This document shows, one piece after another, positions 8,573-16,947 of a DNA stretch of 41,168 bases (positions are counted from its first letter, which is position 1; every line of letters starts with the position of its first letter). This DNA comes from an uncultured Agathobaculum sp. Its GTDB lineage: Bacteria; Bacillota; Clostridia; Oscillospirales; Butyricicoccaceae. Where the stretch lies: assembly GCF_944380975.1 (NCBI RefSeq), contig NZ_CALWJK010000018.1, positions 1 through 41,168 of the forward strand, given 5' to 3'. The position numbers and the translations under genes are program-made. The notes beneath the pieces were generated by a model that did not search any database, was not told the DNA's origin, and saw only the letters and a list, made by a program, of their open reading frames with translations.

Positions 8573-8862
8573 AACAATCCCCTCGAATACAAAATATTAT
8601 AAATGCCAATCAATATTACAATTTGTAATATCATAATTGCCGGAATACCCCACATAAAGCTGCGGTGCAGCGTCTTGTGGCGGATGAGCAGCATGGTCAG
8701 GTACACGCCCGGCCCGCCGCCAACCAACGCCCAGAAAAACAGCGTGCGTTCGGGTACCCGCCGCCAGCCGCGCGGCGCGGCGAGCTTATCATAAATGCAG
8801 ACGACCGCACCGATCAGACTGACCGCAATGAAATAATATAATACGCCCTGCACGTCCCGCAT
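8569..8862 (-). CDS. DUF1294 family small membrane protein
   Basis: A 97-residue protein with three hydrophobic segments and the DUF1294 signature. That signature is a charged loop KLAAPRGWRRVPERTLFFWALVGGGPG followed by RHKTLHRSF. The biochemical function of the family is unknown. The gene is the first of a two-gene unit with the CDF transporter, overlapping it by four bases. A GGAGGAGGG SD directly precedes the ATG. Coupling to a metal exporter hints at a role in metal or envelope homeostasis, but this is only context. Confidence 0.85.
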   Translation of the reverse strand: MRDVQGVLYYFIAVSLIGAVVCIYDKLAAPRGWRRVPERTLFFWALVGGGPGVYLTMLLIRHKTLHRSFMWGIPAIMILQIVILIGIYNILYSRGLL

Positions 8863-8888
8863 GCCCTCCTCCGGCGAAATTTCATTTT

Positions 8889-8917
8889 ATTGTACCACAG
8901 TCCGCTGCATATCGCAA
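8889..8917 (-). promoter_or_regulatory. Sigma-A promoter of the DUF1294-CDF unit
   Basis: On the minus strand TTGCGA (8912-8917), 17-bp spacer, TACAAT (8889-8894), about 20 nt before the SD. Confidence 0.65.
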
Positions 8918-8989
8918 ACCATGATGGAAAAAATAGCCGTGGCTAACGGGTTTTGTGTCGCCCCCGGTCGCAAGGCACGCACCCAAAGA

Positions 8990-9017
8990 AAAGAACCGCC
9001 TTTGCAGGCGGTTCTTT
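8990..9017 (-). terminator. Terminator after the phospholipase-like gene
   Basis: Inverted repeat AAAGAACCGCC/GGCGGTTCTTT with a 6-nt loop, starting at the stop codon. It works as an intrinsic terminator for the minus-strand gene. Confidence 0.8.
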
Positions 9018-9944
9018 CTATTGCGGTATTTTTTTCGGACTGCCGTTGTCGAACGGCTGCTTGAAATGGCAGTACAGCTGCAACCCCGCGTCAAACTGCG
9101 CGGCGTACTGCCCCGCGAGTGCTGCTGCGCCGATGCGCGCCAGCCCGAACAGCTCGGGCACGGAATCCGTCCGGGTTTCCTCCGGTGTCCACAGGTTGTG
9201 CCAAGGCGTATGCTGCTCGTTGAGCGCATCCCATGCCGGACGCTCCACCTTCATATGACCGGTCAGCAGTGCACCGCGCCCCGCCAGCCGTTCCAGCTTC
9301 TGCGCGCTGCGGTACACCGTGCGCTTATCCGCATAGAAAAAGTTCTCCCACGACAGCATTTCGTCAAACGAACGGCGCAGATCGCGCGCCGGCACATCCT
9401 CGCCATACACGTTTTCGAGAACGGCATGCAGCAGCACCGCCAGCACTGCCTTTTCCTCCGCGGGCAGCGCATAAAGCCCCGCAGGCCGGAAGTTGGTCAC
9501 CGGCGCGTGATACGCCCGCTCGTAAATCAGATAGTCGATATCGCTTTCGATCTGACAATGTACAGCAGATGCATGCAGCTTGGCATCCGCCGAGCGGATC
9601 TGCTCCTGCCGACAGTAGACATAGGGATGGATCTCGCTGTCGAGCGCATAATGGCAGACAAAACCGTAAAAATACGCTGCCGCCGTCTCCTGCGCTGCGC
9701 CGGTCAAGCAATGTACGCCGCGCGCCAGCGCCGCAAACAGTTCGTCAGTCTTTTCCGAGTGCATCCGGTTGCCCAGCTTATGCAGCGGACTGCCCAGCAA
9801 TATTTTGCGATAAAACAGCGGGTCCGGTCCCTGACACCCCCACCGGAAGCTCACCGGATGCTTGCCTATCAGCTCCTGCACCGGTGCGGGAAACACACTC
9901 TGCGCCTGCTCTCCAAACAGATGATGCGATACAAAATCCGCCAT
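9018..9944 (-). CDS. Zinc-dependent phospholipase C family protein
   Basis: A 308-residue protein of the Zn_dep_PLPC family. Visible features are MADFVSHHLFGEQ at the N-terminus, the GCQGPDPLFY motif (about residue 37), the metal-ligand pattern FYGFVCHYALDSEIHPYVY, and SDIDYLI. There is no signal peptide, so unlike secreted clostridial alpha-toxins it is probably cytosolic. Its substrate cannot be named from sequence. The start has GAGGAGG nearby and a -10 TATAAT upstream. It is a single-gene unit. Confidence 0.85.
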   Translation of the reverse strand: MADFVSHHLFGEQAQSVFPAPVQELIGKHPVSFRWGCQGPDPLFYRKILLGSPLHKLGNRMHSEKTDELFAALARGVHCLTGAAQETAAAYFYGFVCHYALDSEIHPYVYCRQEQIRSADAKLHASAVHCQIESDIDYLIYERAYHAPVTNFRPAGLYALPAEEKAVLAVLLHAVLENVYGEDVPARDLRRSFDEMLSWENFFYADKRTVYRSAQKLERLAGRGALLTGHMKVERPAWDALNEQHTPWHNLWTPEETRTDSVPELFGLARIGAAALAGQYAAQFDAGLQLYCHFKQPFDNGSPKKIPQ

Positions 9945-9981
9945 AACCGGACCTCCTCTGTCCTATTGGTTGTTTTCTTTT

Positions 9982-10010
9982 ATTATACACGCTTTGCGTC
10001 CCGCGGGGAA
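9982..10010 (-). promoter_or_regulatory. Probable promoter of the phospholipase-like gene
   Basis: On the minus strand a perfect TATAAT (9982-9987) lies 17 bp from a weak -35, TTCCCC (10005-10010). That weak -35 lies in a GCGGGGA/TCCCCGC dyad directly after the oxidoreductase stop. Confidence 0.5.
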
Positions 10011-10018
10011 GTCCCCGC

Positions 10019-10999
10019 TCAGTCCACACCCGGGAACACGATGCCCGCATCCTGCCGCGCGCGCTCGAGCAGCTCCATCATTTGGATGGTTTTCTCCATC
10101 CGGCGGCGGCAGTCCGCGCGGTCATCCGCCGCAACCAGCCCCGCGATACCCTGCATTTCCCAGTACCACGCGGTTTCGCCCTGCTGCTCATCAAAAACCT
10201 GCTCGCCCTCGTCGGTCACGACCGTGACGCGCGTGCACATGCTGACCGGGTTTTCCACCCGGATAAAGCCCTTTTCTCCGATGATGTGCGCGCCGTTTTC
10301 GCTTTTGCAGTCCTTTGCGCCCGTACACTGGGCGACAAAACCCGGATATTCCAGCACCGCAACGCCGCCGAGATCGATGCCGTTCTCGTGCCGCCGTGCG
10401 TGGTAGGTCAGTTTGTCCGGCATGCCGAACAGACCGTACACAAAATACAGGTTGTACAGGTTGATATCCATAAGCGCGCCGCCCGCAAAGACAGGATTGA
10501 ACACATTGGGCGTCTGTCCGGCTTTCAGCGCATCGTATTTGCTCGAATACTGGCAGAAGGTACACGACACCTGCCGCACCGGCCCGATTTCGACCAGTTT
10601 CTCACGGATGCGCGCGAAATGCGGCAGAAACAGGGTCGTGATACCCTCAAACAGGAACAGTCCCTTGTCCTCGGCGAGCGCAGCCAGCTCCTCCGCCTGC
10701 GCGCGGGTCGGCGCGAACGGCTTTTCGCAGATGACATGCTTGCCGCTTTCCAGCACTGCCTTGGTCTGCGCATAATGCAGGCTGTTGGGCGAGGCGACAT
10801 AAACCCAATCGATTTCCGGGTCAGCCAGCATGTCCTCCAGCTTGGTATATACCTTGCCCACACCAAAGCGTTCCGCAAGGGCACGCCCGGTTTCTTCCTT
10901 GCGCGAGCAGACTGCCTCATAGGTCACGCCCGCCACGCGCACTGCTTCCGTCATCACCCATGTTACGATGTTGCCCGTTCCAATCGTTCCGATTTTCAT
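10019..10999 (-). CDS. Gfo/Idh/MocA family NAD(P)-dependent oxidoreductase
   Basis: A 326-residue protein with an N-terminal Rossmann fold (KIGTIGTGNIVTWVMTEA) and the family motif HVICEKPFAPTRAQAEEL near residue 90, where EKP holds the catalytic Lys. A C-terminal alpha/beta substrate domain begins at GPVRQVSCTFCQYSSKYDA. Members act on sugars, inositols and related polyols; the substrate here cannot be read from sequence. The ATG at 10997-10999 has AGAGG 8 nt upstream; the longer frame has no SD. It has its own promoter and no sugar-catabolic neighbours. Confidence 0.88.
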   Translation of the reverse strand: MKIGTIGTGNIVTWVMTEAVRVAGVTYEAVCSRKEETGRALAERFGVGKVYTKLEDMLADPEIDWVYVASPNSLHYAQTKAVLESGKHVICEKPFAPTRAQAEELAALAEDKGLFLFEGITTLFLPHFARIREKLVEIGPVRQVSCTFCQYSSKYDALKAGQTPNVFNPVFAGGALMDINLYNLYFVYGLFGMPDKLTYHARRHENGIDLGGVAVLEYPGFVAQCTGAKDCKSENGAHIIGEKGFIRVENPVSMCTRVTVVTDEGEQVFDEQQGETAWYWEMQGIAGLVAADDRADCRRRMEKTIQMMELLERARQDAGIVFPGVD

Positions 11000-11040
11000 A
11001 TGCAGCCTCTTTCCCGCCTTGCGGCATTCCATTTGTCTTT

Positions 11041-11069
11041 ATCATGGCATATTTTCCCGCCGTACGCAA
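11041..11069 (-). promoter_or_regulatory. Promoter of the Gfo/Idh/MocA gene
   Basis: On the minus strand TTGCGT (11064-11069), 17-bp spacer, CATGAT (11041-11046). Confidence 0.55.
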
Positions 11070-11090
11070 CGGATTTTTTGTCCCTTTTGC

Positions 11091-11131
11091 AAAAAAACAC
11101 AGCCGCCTTTCCCCATGGGGAAAAACGGCTG
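11091..11131 (-). terminator. Terminator of yebC
   Basis: On the minus strand CAGCCG and a TTTTCCCC/GGGGAAAA inner stem close with CGGCTG. A T7 run follows (A-run 11091-11097 on the plus strand). Termination occurs about 35 bp after the yebC stop. Confidence 0.8.
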
Positions 11132-11167
11132 CGCCATTGATTCTTATTTTGCGGAAGCAGACCCGAC

Positions 11168-11911
11168 TTAGCCCTCGTAATCCGCTTCGTTCTCCCAGTT
11201 GTGCCAAACCGCCTGCACATCGTCGTTATCCTCTAGATTATCGAGCAGCTTGCGCATCTGCGCCATATCCTCCTCTTTTTCGAGGGTGATATAGTTCTGC
11301 GGCACCAGCTCGACCTCGGCTTCCACAAAGGAGTAGCCCAGCGTCTCGAGCGCTTCGCGCACGGCGGAAAAGTCCTCCGGCGTGGTGTAGATCTCAAAGG
11401 TATCGTCGTCGGCCTGGAAATCCTCCGCACCGGCGTCCAGCGCCTGCATCATAACGGTGTCCTCGTCCAGCTCACCGCGCTCCATGATGATAACGCCCTT
11501 CTTGTCGAACTGCCAGGATACGCAGTTGGTCGCGCCCAGACCCGCACCGTACTTATCGAACAGATGGCGCACATCTGCAACCGTGCGGTTCTTGTTGTCG
11601 GTCAGTGTTTCGACAACGACCGCAACGCCGCCAACGCCGTAGCCCTCATAGTTGTTGGCCTCGTAGTTGACCTGACCGTTCGCGCCCGAATACTTGTCCA
11701 GCGTGCGCTTGATGTTGTCGTTGGGCATATTGTTGGCCTTTGCCTTGGCGATGCAGTCGCGCAGGCGGGAGTTGAAGTCCGGGTTCGCCGAACCGCCTTC
11801 CTTAATGGCAATGGCCATTTCACGGCCGATCTTGGTGAAGATTTTCGCTTTTTTCGCGTCATTCGCGCCCTTGCGCTTGGCAATATTATGCCACTTGGAA
11901 TGTCCCGACAT
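11168..11911 (-). CDS. yebC: YebC/PmpR family protein
   Basis: A 247-residue protein with the family start MSGHSKWHNIAKRKGANDAKKAKIF and the typical NMPNDNIKRTLDK and YEGYGVGGVAVVVE segments. Members were annotated as DNA-binding regulators. Relatives including mitochondrial TACO1 are now tied to relieving ribosome stalling at proline stretches. The length is normal for the family. AGAGGGA precedes the ATG. It is a single-gene unit. Confidence 0.95.
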   Translation of the reverse strand: MSGHSKWHNIAKRKGANDAKKAKIFTKIGREMAIAIKEGGSANPDFNSRLRDCIAKAKANNMPNDNIKRTLDKYSGANGQVNYEANNYEGYGVGGVAVVVETLTDNKNRTVADVRHLFDKYGAGLGATNCVSWQFDKKGVIIMERGELDEDTVMMQALDAGAEDFQADDDTFEIYTTPEDFSAVREALETLGYSFVEAEVELVPQNYITLEKEEDMAQMRKLLDNLEDNDDVQAVWHNWENEADYEG

Positions 11912-12019
11912 GGTGGAAAGTCCCTCTTTCTATCTGAAATAAATTTAATATAACCTCAAAAACGCCATACGGCGCAAAAAAATTTTATCAGATTTTTTTC
12001 ATTTCCGCAATACCCGCAT

Positions 12020-12049
12020 GCATATTTTTCACGTGCCGCGTGCAAACTA
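12020..12049 (+). promoter_or_regulatory. Sigma-G-like promoter for the small Asn/Gln-rich gene
   Basis: GCATA (12020-12024), 18-bp spacer, CAAACTA (12043-12049). This matches the Bacillus sigma-G consensus GHATR-(17/18)-CATNHTA with one mismatch. The start point would be about 12056, with the SD (AGAGGTGAT) 14 nt later. I see no competing sigma-A promoter. Confidence 0.5.
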
Positions 12050-12082
12050 CGCTCGAAAACTTCAAAAAAGAGGTGATTTCCC

Positions 12083-12223
12083 ATGAGCAAACAGAACAAG
12101 CGTCAGAACCCGTCCACCACGAGCCAGAACCCGTCGAGCACCCAGAACAAGAATCAGAATCCGTCCACCTCGAACCAGTGCCCGAACGGCACCAGCAACA
12201 AGAAGAACGATCAGCAGTACTGA
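12083..12223 (+). CDS. Small Asn/Gln/Ser-rich protein, putative small spore protein
   Basis: A 46-codon gene starting MSKQNKRQNPSTTSQNP. It is built from three imperfect QNPST-type repeats, with one Cys and no hydrophobic segment. The SD AGAGGTGAT is 6 nt before the ATG, and a perfect 12-bp terminator hairpin follows 15 bp after the stop. That makes it a complete transcription unit. Its composition recalls gamma-type small acid-soluble spore proteins, which are also Asn/Gln-rich, but I see no alignable motif. The upstream sigma-G-like promoter supports a forespore role. Function is inferred. Confidence 0.65.
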   Translation: MSKQNKRQNPSTTSQNPSSTQNKNQNPSTSNQCPNGTSNKKNDQQY

Positions 12224-12237
12224 TTCATGGACAGAAC

Positions 12238-12264
12238 AAAAGGACGTGCAACGCACGTCCTTTT
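12238..12264. terminator. Bidirectional terminator between the small spore-like gene and pfkA
   Basis: A perfect 12-bp stem AAAAGGACGTGC/GCACGTCCTTTT with a 3-nt loop, serving the convergent small gene and pfkA. Confidence 0.85.
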
Positions 12265-12277
12265 GTCATTTCTCTTA

Positions 12278-13354
12278 TCAGTCGCCCATGGACAGGCCGA
12301 GGGCGCGCGCTGCGCGCACGACTTCGCCATCGGGCGGGACGGTTTTGAGCTTGCCCGCAACCTCGGAAAGCGGCACGGGAACGATGCAGTCGTTCTGCAC
12401 CGCGACCATATAGCCGTACTTCTTCTCGCGGATCAGATGCGCCGCGGCCACGCCGAGACGGCTGGTCAGCAGGCGGTCAGCCGGGCTGGGCGCGCCGCCG
12501 CGCTGATAGTGGCCCGGAATGGTCACGCGGATCTCCTGCCCGGTCAGCTCCTTCAGCTCGTCCGCCATGCGGTAGGAGATGGACGGATAAGCCATCTTTT
12601 CGCGCGCGGCCTTGAACTCCTTCTTGCTCATCTTGGCTTCTTCCTGGCTGATCGCGCCTTCTGCGACCGCAAGGATGGAAAACCGCTTGCCGCTCTGCTC
12701 GCGCTTTTGGATCGCCTTTGCGATGGCCTTGGCCGAGTACGGAATCTCAGGGATAACGATGATATCCGCGCCGGACGCAATGCCCGCATACAGCGTCAGC
12801 CAGCCGGCCTTATGACCCATAACCTCAACAATGAACACGCGCGAATGCGAGAACGCGGTCGAGTGAATGGAATCAATAACCGTCGCGGCAATGTCGATCG
12901 CGGACTGGAAGCCGAACGTCACTTCCGTGCCCCACAGGTCGTTGTCGATCGTCTTGGGCAGCGTAACGACGTTCACGCCGTTTTGGCTGAGGAGGTTGGC
13001 CGTCTTGTGCGTGCCGTTGCCGCCGAGGATAACCAAACAGTCGAAACCCTCGTCCCGCACGGTTTTCAACATCTTTTCCAGCTTGGTTTCCTCGCTGTCC
13101 TCCTTGACCTTCTGCATCTCCTTGAACGGCTGACGCGAAGTGCCCAAAATAGTGCCGCCCAGCGTCAGGATATCGGAAAAATCCTTGGGGCTCATCACAT
13201 GGTAATCGCCCTCGATCAGGCCGCGGTATCCATCCCGGATGCCGTAAATGGTCACTTTATTGCCCAGTTCATTATACAGCGTCTTTGCAACGCCGCGCAG
13301 AGCGGAGTTCAGGCCCTGGCAGTCGCCGCCGCTTGTCAGCATACCAATCTTCAT
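12278..13354 (-). CDS. pfkA: 6-phosphofructokinase (PfkA family)
   Basis: A 358-residue PfkA-family kinase phosphorylating fructose 6-phosphate in glycolysis. Motifs are GMLTSGGDCQGLNSALRG (nucleotide site, residue 4 on), LGGNGTHKTA (about 103), PKTIDNDLWGTEVTFG with the catalytic Asp (about 125), and VEVMGHKAGWL (about 170). The Gly after GGN corresponds to the position that is Gly in ATP enzymes and Asp in PPi enzymes, so ATP is the likely donor. PKTIDND resembles the actinobacterial/PPi branch rather than the PGTIDND of classical clostridial PfkA. The ATG 13352-13354 has AGGAGG upstream. Confidence 0.9.
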   Translation of the reverse strand: MKIGMLTSGGDCQGLNSALRGVAKTLYNELGNKVTIYGIRDGYRGLIEGDYHVMSPKDFSDILTLGGTILGTSRQPFKEMQKVKEDSEETKLEKMLKTVRDEGFDCLVILGGNGTHKTANLLSQNGVNVVTLPKTIDNDLWGTEVTFGFQSAIDIAATVIDSIHSTAFSHSRVFIVEVMGHKAGWLTLYAGIASGADIIVIPEIPYSAKAIAKAIQKREQSGKRFSILAVAEGAISQEEAKMSKKEFKAAREKMAYPSISYRMADELKELTGQEIRVTIPGHYQRGGAPSPADRLLTSRLGVAAAHLIREKKYGYMVAVQNDCIVPVPLSEVAGKLKTVPPDGEVVRAARALGLSMGD

Positions 13355-13381
13355 AAGCGCAACCTCCTTTTTATTACCTTT

Positions 13382-13410
13382 ATCATACGCCAATTTTTCT
13401 ACCTTGTGAA
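13382..13410 (-). promoter_or_regulatory. Promoter of pfkA
   Basis: On the minus strand TTCACA (13405-13410), 17-bp spacer, TATGAT (13382-13387). Confidence 0.65.
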
Positions 13411-13513
13411 GAGTCTTTCGTTAGGTTTTACATTCACGTCTCAATTCATCCGTTTTTGACTTCTGTCGCAGTACACGGTATTTTCCGCACAAAATTTTTG
13501 TAGGATTCATCAG

Positions 13514-13542
13514 TTGCACACCATATGTTGTTGTGGTATTCT
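13514..13542 (+). promoter_or_regulatory. Promoter of the pfl transcript
   Basis: TTGCAC (13514-13519), 17-bp spacer, TATTCT (13537-13542). The start point near 13549 leaves the full riboswitch in the leader. It also means the in-frame upstream extension of pflB is not coding. Confidence 0.65.
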
Positions 13543-13556
13543 TAAACCAGACAAGT

Positions 13557-13669
13557 TCCCTGCAACTGACGGACAAGGTGGAGCGCAAACCACCGGGGAG
13601 CAGGGGTTCCGTAAAAAATGCCGACCGTCTGGGCAGTGTCGCACAAGCTACGCGATGCTGCCCTTTTTT
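13557..13669 (+). ncRNA. ZTP (pfl motif) riboswitch with intrinsic terminator
   Basis: The aptamer shows the conserved blocks of the pfl motif: P1 CCCTGC/GCAGGG, ACTGACGGA, a GGTGG...CCACC hairpin, CCGGGGAGC, and the 3' pseudoknot block GCCGACCGTCTGGGC. The terminator pairs GGGCAGTGTCGC (13631-13642) with GCGATGCTGCCC (13652-13663): 12 pairs including two G-U, then T6. Its 5' arm overlaps the pseudoknot block, so ZMP/ZTP binding should block termination and switch pfl on. A third segment at 13676-13687 can pair with 13658-13669. Confidence 0.93.
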
Positions 13670-13717
13670 GTATCCAAAAAAGGGCAGCCGAACCAAAGAA
13701 CAGGAGGAATCTCTCAC

Positions 13718-15946
13718 ATGAACGCATGGAACACTTTCATCGGCGGCGATTGGCAGAACGAGATCAACGTCCGCGACTTCATCCAGAAAAACTATACGCC
13801 CTATGAGGACGACGGCGCATTCCTCGCGCCCGCAACCGCCCGCACGACCGCCATGCGCGAAAAGTTTGACGCGCTGCTGGCCGAAGAGCGCGAGAAAAAC
13901 GGGGTTCGCAATGTTGACACCGACACCGTCATCACGATCACCGCGTTCGGCCCCGGTTATCTGGACAAGGAAAACGAGGTCATTGTCGGCCTGCAGACCG
14001 ACGAGCCGCTCAAGCGCGCCTGCAACCCGTTCGGCGGCATGCGCATGGTACGCGAAGCCTGCAAGGCCTATGGCTATGAGGTTTCGCCCCAGATCGAAGA
14101 GGAATTCAAATATCACAAAACGCATAACGACGGCGTGTTCTCCGCCTATACCAAGGACGTGCGTGAAGCGCGTCACGTCGGCCTGCTGACCGGCCTGCCG
14201 GATGCCTACGGCCGCGGCCGCATCATCGGTGACTACCGCCGTGTGGCGCTCTACGGTGTTGAACGTCTGATCGCGGAAAAGCAGCGCGACAAGGACGCAC
14301 TGGGCGAAGTGCCGACCACCGAAAAGGAGATCCGCACCGCGGAAGAGCTGTCCGACCAGATCAAGGCACTCAAAGACATGGTCAAAATGGCGGCCTCCTA
14401 CGGCTTTGATATTTCCCGCCCTGCGGAAAACGCGAAGGAAGCCGTACAGTGGCTGTACTTTGCGTACCTTGCGGGTATCAAGGAGCAGAACGGCGCGGCG
14501 ATGAGCCTTGGCCGCACCTCGACCTTCCTTGACATCTACTTCGAGCGCGACCTCAAGGCCGGTATCCTGACTGAGTCCGAGGCGCAGGAGATCATGGATG
14601 ATTTCGTTCTCCATCTGCGCATGGCGCGCCACCTGCGCACGCCCGAATATAACGAGCTGTTCGGCGGCGACCCGATGTGGATCACCGAAGCGGTCGGCGG
14701 CATCGGCGAGGACGGCCGCCCACTCGTCACCAAAAACAGCTTCCGCATGCTGCACACGCTGTATAACCTCAATCCTGCCGCCGAACCGAATCTGACCGTG
14801 CTCTGGAGCGAGCAGCTGCCCGAAAACTGGAAGAAATTCATCGCCAAGGTGTCCATCGACACAGACGCCCTCCAGTATGAAAACGACGACGTGATGCGTC
14901 CGCACTTCGGTGACGATTACGCGATCGCCTGCTGTGTTTCCGCGATGCGCGTGGGCAAGGATATGCAGTTCTTCGGCGCGCGTGCCAACATCGCAAAGCT
15001 GATGCTCATGGCGATCAACGGTGGCCGCGACGAAAACAAGTTTGAGCAGGTTGGCCCGGAAATGCCGGTCATGGAGGGCGATACGCTCGATTACGACGAG
15101 GTTTGCCGCCGCATGGACTTCTACCGTCCGTGGCTGGCCAAGACCTACGTTTCCGCGATGAACACCATCCACTATATGCACGACAAGTACGCCTACGAGA
15201 AGAGCCAGATGGCGCTGCACGATACCGACGTGCGCCGCCTGATGGCGTTCGGCATCGCGGGCATGAGCTGCATGGCGGATTCGCTCTCCGCCATTAAGCA
15301 CGCCAAGGTGCATCCCATCCGCAACCCGGAGAACGGCATCATCGTCGATTTTGAGATCGAGGGCGACTTCCCGAAGTTCGGCAACGACGACGACCGCGTG
15401 GATGCTATCGCCTGCGAGCAGGTGGAGAAGTTCTATCAGGCGCTGACCCAGTTCCCGCTCTATCGCGGCGCAGTGCACACCCTGTCCATCCTGACCATCA
15501 CCTCGAACGTCATGTACGGCAAAAAGACCGGTAACACGCCGGATGGTCGCCGTCACGGCGAACCGCTTGCCCCAGGCGCAAACCCGATGAGCGGCCGCGA
15601 CAAGTCGGGCGCGCTAGCTTCGCTCAACTCGGTGGCAAAGCTCAGCTATGACTATTGCCGCGACGGCATCTCCAATACCTTCTCGATCACGCCGGGAGCG
15701 CTCGGCAAGACGGACGAGGATCGCGTGAACAACCTTGTTGCCATCATGGGCGGTTACTTCGCACAGAATGCGCACCACCTGAATGTCAACGTCATGAACC
15801 GCGATACCCTGATCGCCGCTTATGAGCACCCCGAGCAGTACCCCAATCTGACCATCCGTGTTTCGGGCTATGCGGTCAACTTCTACAAGCTCAGCCGCGA
15901 GCAGCAGCGTGAGGTCATCTCGCGCACGTTCCACGAGGCGATCTGA
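13718..15946 (+). CDS. pflB: Formate acetyltransferase (pyruvate formate-lyase)
   Basis: A 742-residue glycyl-radical enzyme converting pyruvate + CoA to acetyl-CoA + formate. The adjacent catalytic cysteines are in [13 protein letters not shown] (about residue 407). The C-terminal glycyl-radical loop reads [17 protein letters not shown] (about 715). The length is normal. The ATG 13718-13720 has AGGAGG upstream; the open frame continues further 5' only because it runs through the riboswitch. It is controlled by the ZTP riboswitch and followed by pflA. Formate production links it to one-carbon and purine metabolism, which the riboswitch senses. Confidence 0.97.
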   Translation: MNAWNTFIGGDWQNEINVRDFIQKNYTPYEDDGAFLAPATARTTAMREKFDALLAEEREKNGVRNVDTDTVITITAFGPGYLDKENEVIVGLQTDEPLKRACNPFGGMRMVREACKAYGYEVSPQIEEEFKYHKTHNDGVFSAYTKDVREARHVGLLTGLPDAYGRGRIIGDYRRVALYGVERLIAEKQRDKDALGEVPTTEKEIRTAEELSDQIKALKDMVKMAASYGFDISRPAENAKEAVQWLYFAYLAGIKEQNGAAMSLGRTSTFLDIYFERDLKAGILTESEAQEIMDDFVLHLRMARHLRTPEYNELFGGDPMWITEAVGGIGEDGRPLVTKNSFRMLHTLYNLNPAAEPNLTVLWSEQLPENWKKFIAKVSIDTDALQYENDDVMRPHFGDDYAIACCVSAMRVGKDMQFFGARANIAKLMLMAINGGRDENKFEQVGPEMPVMEGDTLDYDEVCRRMDFYRPWLAKTYVSAMNTIHYMHDKYAYEKSQMALHDTDVRRLMAFGIAGMSCMADSLSAIKHAKVHPIRNPENGIIVDFEIEGDFPKFGNDDDRVDAIACEQVEKFYQALTQFPLYRGAVHTLSILTITSNVMYGKKTGNTPDGRRHGEPLAPGANPMSGRDKSGALASLNSVAKLSYDYCRDGISNTFSITPGALGKTDEDRVNNLVAIMGGYFAQNAHHLNVNVMNRDTLIAAYEHPEQYPNLTIRVSGYAVNFYKLSREQQREVISRTFHEAI

Positions 15947-16063
15947 CACCCTCTGGTGTGGCAACCGCCCTTGCTGTTCTGATCCTGCAAGGCGGGCGGC
16001 AGCCGGAAACAGGGACTTCACTTTTGCGCGCGCAGCGCGCCCTCAAGGAAAAGGAGCGATTCG

Positions 16064-16098
16064 CAAGAGGGGAGAAACCTCCGGTGTCTCCCCTCTTG
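16064..16098 (+). repeat. Stable stem-loop in the pflB-pflA intergenic region
   Basis: A perfect 12-bp inverted repeat, CAAGAGGGGAGA/TCTCCCCTCTTG, with an 11-nt loop and no T-run. A second small stem (TGCCGCC/GGCGGCA, about 16133-16150) follows. The 251-bp spacer holds no gene I can support. The stems may set the relative stability or expression of pflB and pflA. Confidence 0.6.
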
Positions 16099-16197
16099 TG
16101 CGCCCGCCGCGCAGGCGAACGTACCTGCCGCCCGCAGGCGGCATCATTCCCGCATCTTGTAGTAAAAGCACACTATTTTGAGAAAGGTTGTGGCAAA

Positions 16198-16899
16198 ATG
16201 ACCGGACGCATCCATTCCATCCAGTCCCTCGGCGCGGTGGACGGGCCGGGCGTGCGCTGCGTTGTTTTTCTGCAGGGCTGCCCGCTGCGCTGCGTCTACT
16301 GCCATAACCCGGACACATGGGACACAACCGGCGGCGAGGAAATCGACACCGATGAACTGGTGCGTCGCGTGCTGCGCTTCCAGCCCTACTGGAAAAACGG
16401 CGGGGGCGTAACCGTCTCTGGCGGCGAACCGCTGCTGCAAGCAGACTTTGTCGCGGAATTTTTCCAAAAGCTGCATGAGCATGGCGTACACACCGCGCTG
16501 GATACCTCGGGCACCGGCTGCCCAACCGCCGCAGCCGAACGCGTGCTGCGGCACACTGATCTGGTGCTGTGCGACCTGAAATTTCTCACCGCTGCGGACT
16601 ACAAACGGTATTGCCGCGCCGATTTCACCCAGGTCGAGCGCTTTTTGCAGCTGACCGCGATGAAAAGCGTACCGCTCTGGATTCGGCATGTGGTCGTGCC
16701 CAGCCTGACCGACAGCCTCGACCATCTGCGGTTGGTCAAGGCGCACGCTGAGCGCTGTCCCAACCTGCAAAAAATCGAATTTCTTCCTTTCCACAAGCTG
16801 TGCATCGAAAAATATGATCGTATGGGGATCGAGTTCCCGCTGCGCGATACGCCCGCAATGAACGAAGCGTGGCTCAAGCAACTGCTGGAAAAGCTATAA
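16198..16899 (+). CDS. pflA: Pyruvate formate-lyase activating enzyme
   Basis: A 233-residue radical SAM enzyme that installs the glycyl radical on PflB. The radical SAM cluster motif is CPLRCVYC (C-x3-C-x2-C, about residue 29) after the family signature SLGAVDGPGVRCVVFLQGC. GGGVTVSGGEPLLQ (about 72) contributes to SAM binding. GAGAAAGG lies about 9 nt upstream of the ATG. The longer open frame upstream covers the stem-loop region and lacks an SD. Same strand as pflB and probably co-transcribed. Confidence 0.95.
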   Translation: MTGRIHSIQSLGAVDGPGVRCVVFLQGCPLRCVYCHNPDTWDTTGGEEIDTDELVRRVLRFQPYWKNGGGVTVSGGEPLLQADFVAEFFQKLHEHGVHTALDTSGTGCPTAAAERVLRHTDLVLCDLKFLTAADYKRYCRADFTQVERFLQLTAMKSVPLWIRHVVVPSLTDSLDHLRLVKAHAERCPNLQKIEFLPFHKLCIEKYDRMGIEFPLRDTPAMNEAWLKQLLEKL

Positions 16900-16902
16900 A
16901 CA

Positions 16903-16935
16903 AAAACGCGGAGGAACGACGTTCCTCCGCGTTTT
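16903..16935. terminator. Bidirectional terminator between pflA and ppa
   Basis: A perfect 15-bp stem, AAAACGCGGAGGAAC/GTTCCTCCGCGTTTT, with a 3-nt loop, ending the convergent pflA and ppa transcripts. Confidence 0.9.
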
Positions 16936-16947
16936 GCTATGTATGCC

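Noticed and set aside
13421-15556. A 711-codon open frame antisense to pflB
   Set aside because: It is a mirror of strong GC-rich codon bias in pflB, has no SD or homology, and overlaps a certain gene and the riboswitch.
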